A stretch of DNA of 64,000 nt, from contig NZ_QRQC01000012.1 of assembly GCF_003475325.1 (NCBI RefSeq), positions 16,995 to 80,994 of the forward strand, in the 5' to 3' direction. The stretch is from Collinsella sp. AF33-16. Lineage in GTDB: Bacteria > Actinomycetota > Coriobacteriia > Coriobacteriales > Coriobacteriaceae. Under the pieces are notes generated by a model. The model was not told the DNA's origin and ran no database searches. It saw only the letters and a program-made list of their open reading frames with translations. The position numbers were made by a program, and so were the translations under genes. Positions 61,964 through 64,000 of the stretch are shown here, in pieces. The first letter of the stretch is position 1, and each line of letters starts with the position of its first letter.

Positions 61964-63983
61964 GCGCGGTCTCCTCTTCGATCTGGGTGGAAAGCTCCAG
62001 CCATTCGTCCTCGAGCTTGGGCAGCTCTTGCTTAAGCCCGTTATATTCCCCCAGCGCGGCGTTGAACTTGTCTTGATCGGCATAAAGCTCTTCGCTCGCC
62101 ATCAATTCCATAAGCTCGTCATAGCGGGCGCGCTTTTTGTCGAGCTCCGTCTCGATCTTCTTGAGCTGGTTACGCACGCCCTTGAGCTTTTTGTTGAGCG
62201 CAGCGCGGGCTTGGGCCTCGGCGCGCTTTTGCTCCTTGGTCTTTTTGCCCTCGGCAGGCTTGGGGGCGGCGACGGGGGTGTCGGCCTGGGCGGCGCTGGC
62301 CTTGGCGGACTTGGTCGTGGCCGGCGCGCTCTCCCCTGCCGCCTCGGCGGCGGCGCGGGCTGCGAGGTCCTCGCGCTTGTAGAGGTAGTAGTCGTAATCG
62401 CCGTCGTAGACCGTGACTTTGCCGTCGCGGATATCGATGACGCGGTTGGCCACGGCGCGCACCAGGTGCTCGTCGTGGCTGATCAGCACGATGGTGCCGG
62501 GGAAGTTTTGCAGGGCGTTCTCGAGCATGTCCACCGAGTCGATGTCTAGGTGGTTGGTGGGCTCGTCCAGGCACAGGAGCGCCTCGGGTGCTACGAGCAT
62601 CTTGGCGAGCGCCAGACGCGCCTTTTCGCCGCCGGAGAGGACGCGAACCTGCTTTTCGATTGCGTCGTTGTCGCTAAACAGGAAGGCGCCCAGCAGGCTG
62701 CGCTGCTGCGGCACGGTCCACTTGGGCGTGACGGTGTCAATCTCTTGCAGGACGGTATTGGACTCGGTCATGCCCTCGAGTGCGTGCTGGGCGTAGTAGG
62801 CTACGCCTACGTTGGTGCCCAGGTCCCGGGTGCCGGTGGTGGGCGGCTCCAGTCCGGCGATGATCTTCATGAGCGTGGACTTGCCGGCGCCGTTGGGGCC
62901 GACGAGCGCCACGTGCTCGCCGCGGTAGAGCTTGAGGTCGATATCGCTGTAGATGTGTTTGTTGCCGTAGGACTTGGAGACGCCCTCCAGGCCCACGACC
63001 ATATCGCCGGAGCGCGGTGGGTCAGGGAACTTAAAGTCGATGTGCTTGTGGCCCTCGGGTAGGATGACAAGCTCCTTTTTGATCTGCTCGATCTTGCGGA
63101 TGCGCTCCTGGGCCTGGGCTGCCTTGGTGGGCTTGTAGCGGAACTTGTCGACGAAGACCTGCATGTGGGCGATGTCGCGCTCCTGGGCGGCGCGCTTGGC
63201 GCGCATCTGCTCAAGGTTGTCCTCGCGCTGCTTGAGGTAGCTGCTGTAGTTGCCGGTGTAAGTGGTCACGCGACGATTTTCGAGTGCGGCGACGTGGTCG
63301 ACGCAGGCGTCCATGAAGGCGCGGTCGTGGCTGACGATGAGGACGGCGCCGTCATAGTTGGCTATAAAGCCGCGCAGCCACTGGACGCTTTCGAGGTCCA
63401 GGTGGTTGGTGGGCTCGTCCAGCAGCAGCAGGTCGGGGTGGCGCAGGAAGAGCTTTGCCAGCGCAATACGCATCTGCCAGCCGCCGGAGAACTCGGAGCA
63501 CGGGCGTTCAAAGTCGGTGACTTTGAAGCCCAGGCCGGACAGGATTTTGCGGGCGTTGCTCTCGAGCTCGTAGCCGCCCAGGTGCTCAAAGCGGTCCTGG
63601 ACCTGGCCGTACTCGTTAAGGAGCGCGTCGACGTCCATGCCCTGCTCGGAGAGCTCGGTGATCTGGGCCTGCAGCTCGTTGGCACGCTCGCCCATGCGGC
63701 GGATTTCCTTGGCGGCGGCCATGACCTCGGCGAGGATGGTGGTGTCCTTTTGCTCCAGGTTGGTTTCCTGCTCTAGGTAGCCTACCTGGCAGTCCTTGGC
63801 GTACTGGACCTGGCCGGAGTCGGGACTGTCGATGCCCATGATGATTTTGAGCATGGTGGTTTTGCCGGCGCCGTTGGGTCCCACAAGCGCGAAGCGCTCG
63901 CCGGGGTTGATCTGGAAGGACGCGCCGCTAAAGAGGACGCGTGCGCCGAAGCTTTTTTCGATCTTGTCGACCAGGAGGATCAT
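61950..63983 (-). CDS. ABC-F family ATPase (Uup/YdiF-like)
   Basis: 677 residues. Two ABC domains without membrane parts, joined by a helical linker. Domain 1 has 'GPNGAGKTT' and '[15 protein letters not shown]' and domain 2 'GPNGAGKST', '[15 protein letters not shown]' and 'DEPTNHLD'. An Ala/Lys-rich region and a C-terminal coiled coil (about 590-675) follow. ABC-F proteins act on the ribosome E site in translation or give resistance to antibiotics; the coiled-coil tail suggests the Uup/YdiF group rather than resistance types. Starts 17 bp from the right edge of the window, so its promoter is not seen. Confidence 0.9.
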   Translation of the reverse strand: MILLVDKIEKSFGARVLFSGASFQINPGERFALVGPNGAGKTTMLKIIMGIDSPDSGQVQYAKDCQVGYLEQETNLEQKDTTILAEVMAAAKEIRRMGERANELQAQITELSEQGMDVDALLNEYGQVQDRFEHLGGYELESNARKILSGLGFKVTDFERPCSEFSGGWQMRIALAKLFLRHPDLLLLDEPTNHLDLESVQWLRGFIANYDGAVLIVSHDRAFMDACVDHVAALENRRVTTYTGNYSSYLKQREDNLEQMRAKRAAQERDIAHMQVFVDKFRYKPTKAAQAQERIRKIEQIKKELVILPEGHKHIDFKFPDPPRSGDMVVGLEGVSKSYGNKHIYSDIDLKLYRGEHVALVGPNGAGKSTLMKIIAGLEPPTTGTRDLGTNVGVAYYAQHALEGMTESNTVLQEIDTVTPKWTVPQQRSLLGAFLFSDNDAIEKQVRVLSGGEKARLALAKMLVAPEALLCLDEPTNHLDIDSVDMLENALQNFPGTIVLISHDEHLVRAVANRVIDIRDGKVTVYDGDYDYYLYKREDLAARAAAEAAGESAPATTKSAKASAAQADTPVAAPKPAEGKKTKEQKRAEAQARAALNKKLKGVRNQLKKIETELDKKRARYDELMELMASEELYADQDKFNAALGEYNGLKQELPKLEDEWLELSTQIEEETARELS

Positions 63984-64000
63984 GCTGCCGCCTTTGACCT

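Overview
The window is chromosomal DNA of a high-GC Gram-positive bacterium. Gene content and order fit the class Coriobacteriia, most likely a gut Collinsella-type organism; this is inference, since no rRNA or marker search was possible. Supporting points: Bacillus-like synteny (ftsK/spoIIIE, rodZ-like, pgsA, cinA, recA, rny, spoVS, miaB, miaA, hflX) is combined with actinobacterial signatures (a GarA-like FHA protein next to an FtsR-like MerR regulator, Gram-positive SOS boxes, and lexA/LysM gene/nrdR). Almost all of the window is core housekeeping.

Layout. 1-8062 (+): hemW 3' end, a membrane-anchored DnaJ-like protein, dnaJ, mtaB, phoH, ybeY, dgkA, era, recO. 8201-10875 (+): rpsO and pnp. 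10876-11515: gene-free, with two large palindromic elements. 11516-22663 (+): RNase J, ftsK, a RodZ-like protein, YajQ, rimO, pgsA, cinA, recA (own SOS-box promoter), recX. 22921-29597 (+): rny, a stand-alone GHKL ATPase, spoVS, miaB, miaA, hflX. 29582-30930 (-): lexA and a DUF1624 membrane protein. They are divergent from a YneA-like LysM gene, nrdR and dut (31091-32486, +). 32487-32876: a second palindrome pair between convergent genes. 32877-40907: a diacylglycerol glycosyltransferase (-), trxB (+), a DUF1836 regulator (+), then on the minus strand degV, an NlpC/P60 hydrolase, apt, MerR, FHA and a CDP-alcohol phosphatidyltransferase.

41304-46139 (+) is a conspicuously GC-rich operon: ABC ATPase, two permeases, a YxeA-like exported protein, response regulator and sensor kinase. 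The layout is that of lantibiotic-immunity or CprABC-type antimicrobial-peptide resistance loci. It looks acquired or at least compositionally foreign. A 600-bp gene-poor stretch and tRNA-Pro(GGG) follow.

46903-63983 (-) is one long run of minus-strand housekeeping genes. In transcription order these are an ABC-F ATPase, a small membrane protein, an M50 protease, scpA, scpB, rluB, cmk, plsC, ispH, a DUF512 radical SAM protein, der, plsY, gpsA, rpe, a cysteine desulfurase, Nif3, a zinc-ribbon protein and coaBC. They cover chromosome condensation, ribosome assembly, phospholipid and isoprenoid synthesis, and cofactor synthesis.

The most unusual signal is not a gene. Two families of 103-145-bp intergenic elements each have a constant core enclosed by long, perfectly complementary arms whose sequence differs from copy to copy. 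Each family occurs as an inverted pair around a 126-158-bp spacer (10924-11327 and 32502-32866). Covariation of the arms, and of an inner hairpin in the first family, indicates that folded structure is what is maintained. Other regulatory findings are a perfect hairpin that buries the nrdR start codon, SOS boxes at recA and lexA/yneA-like, and helically phased repeats upstream of recA.
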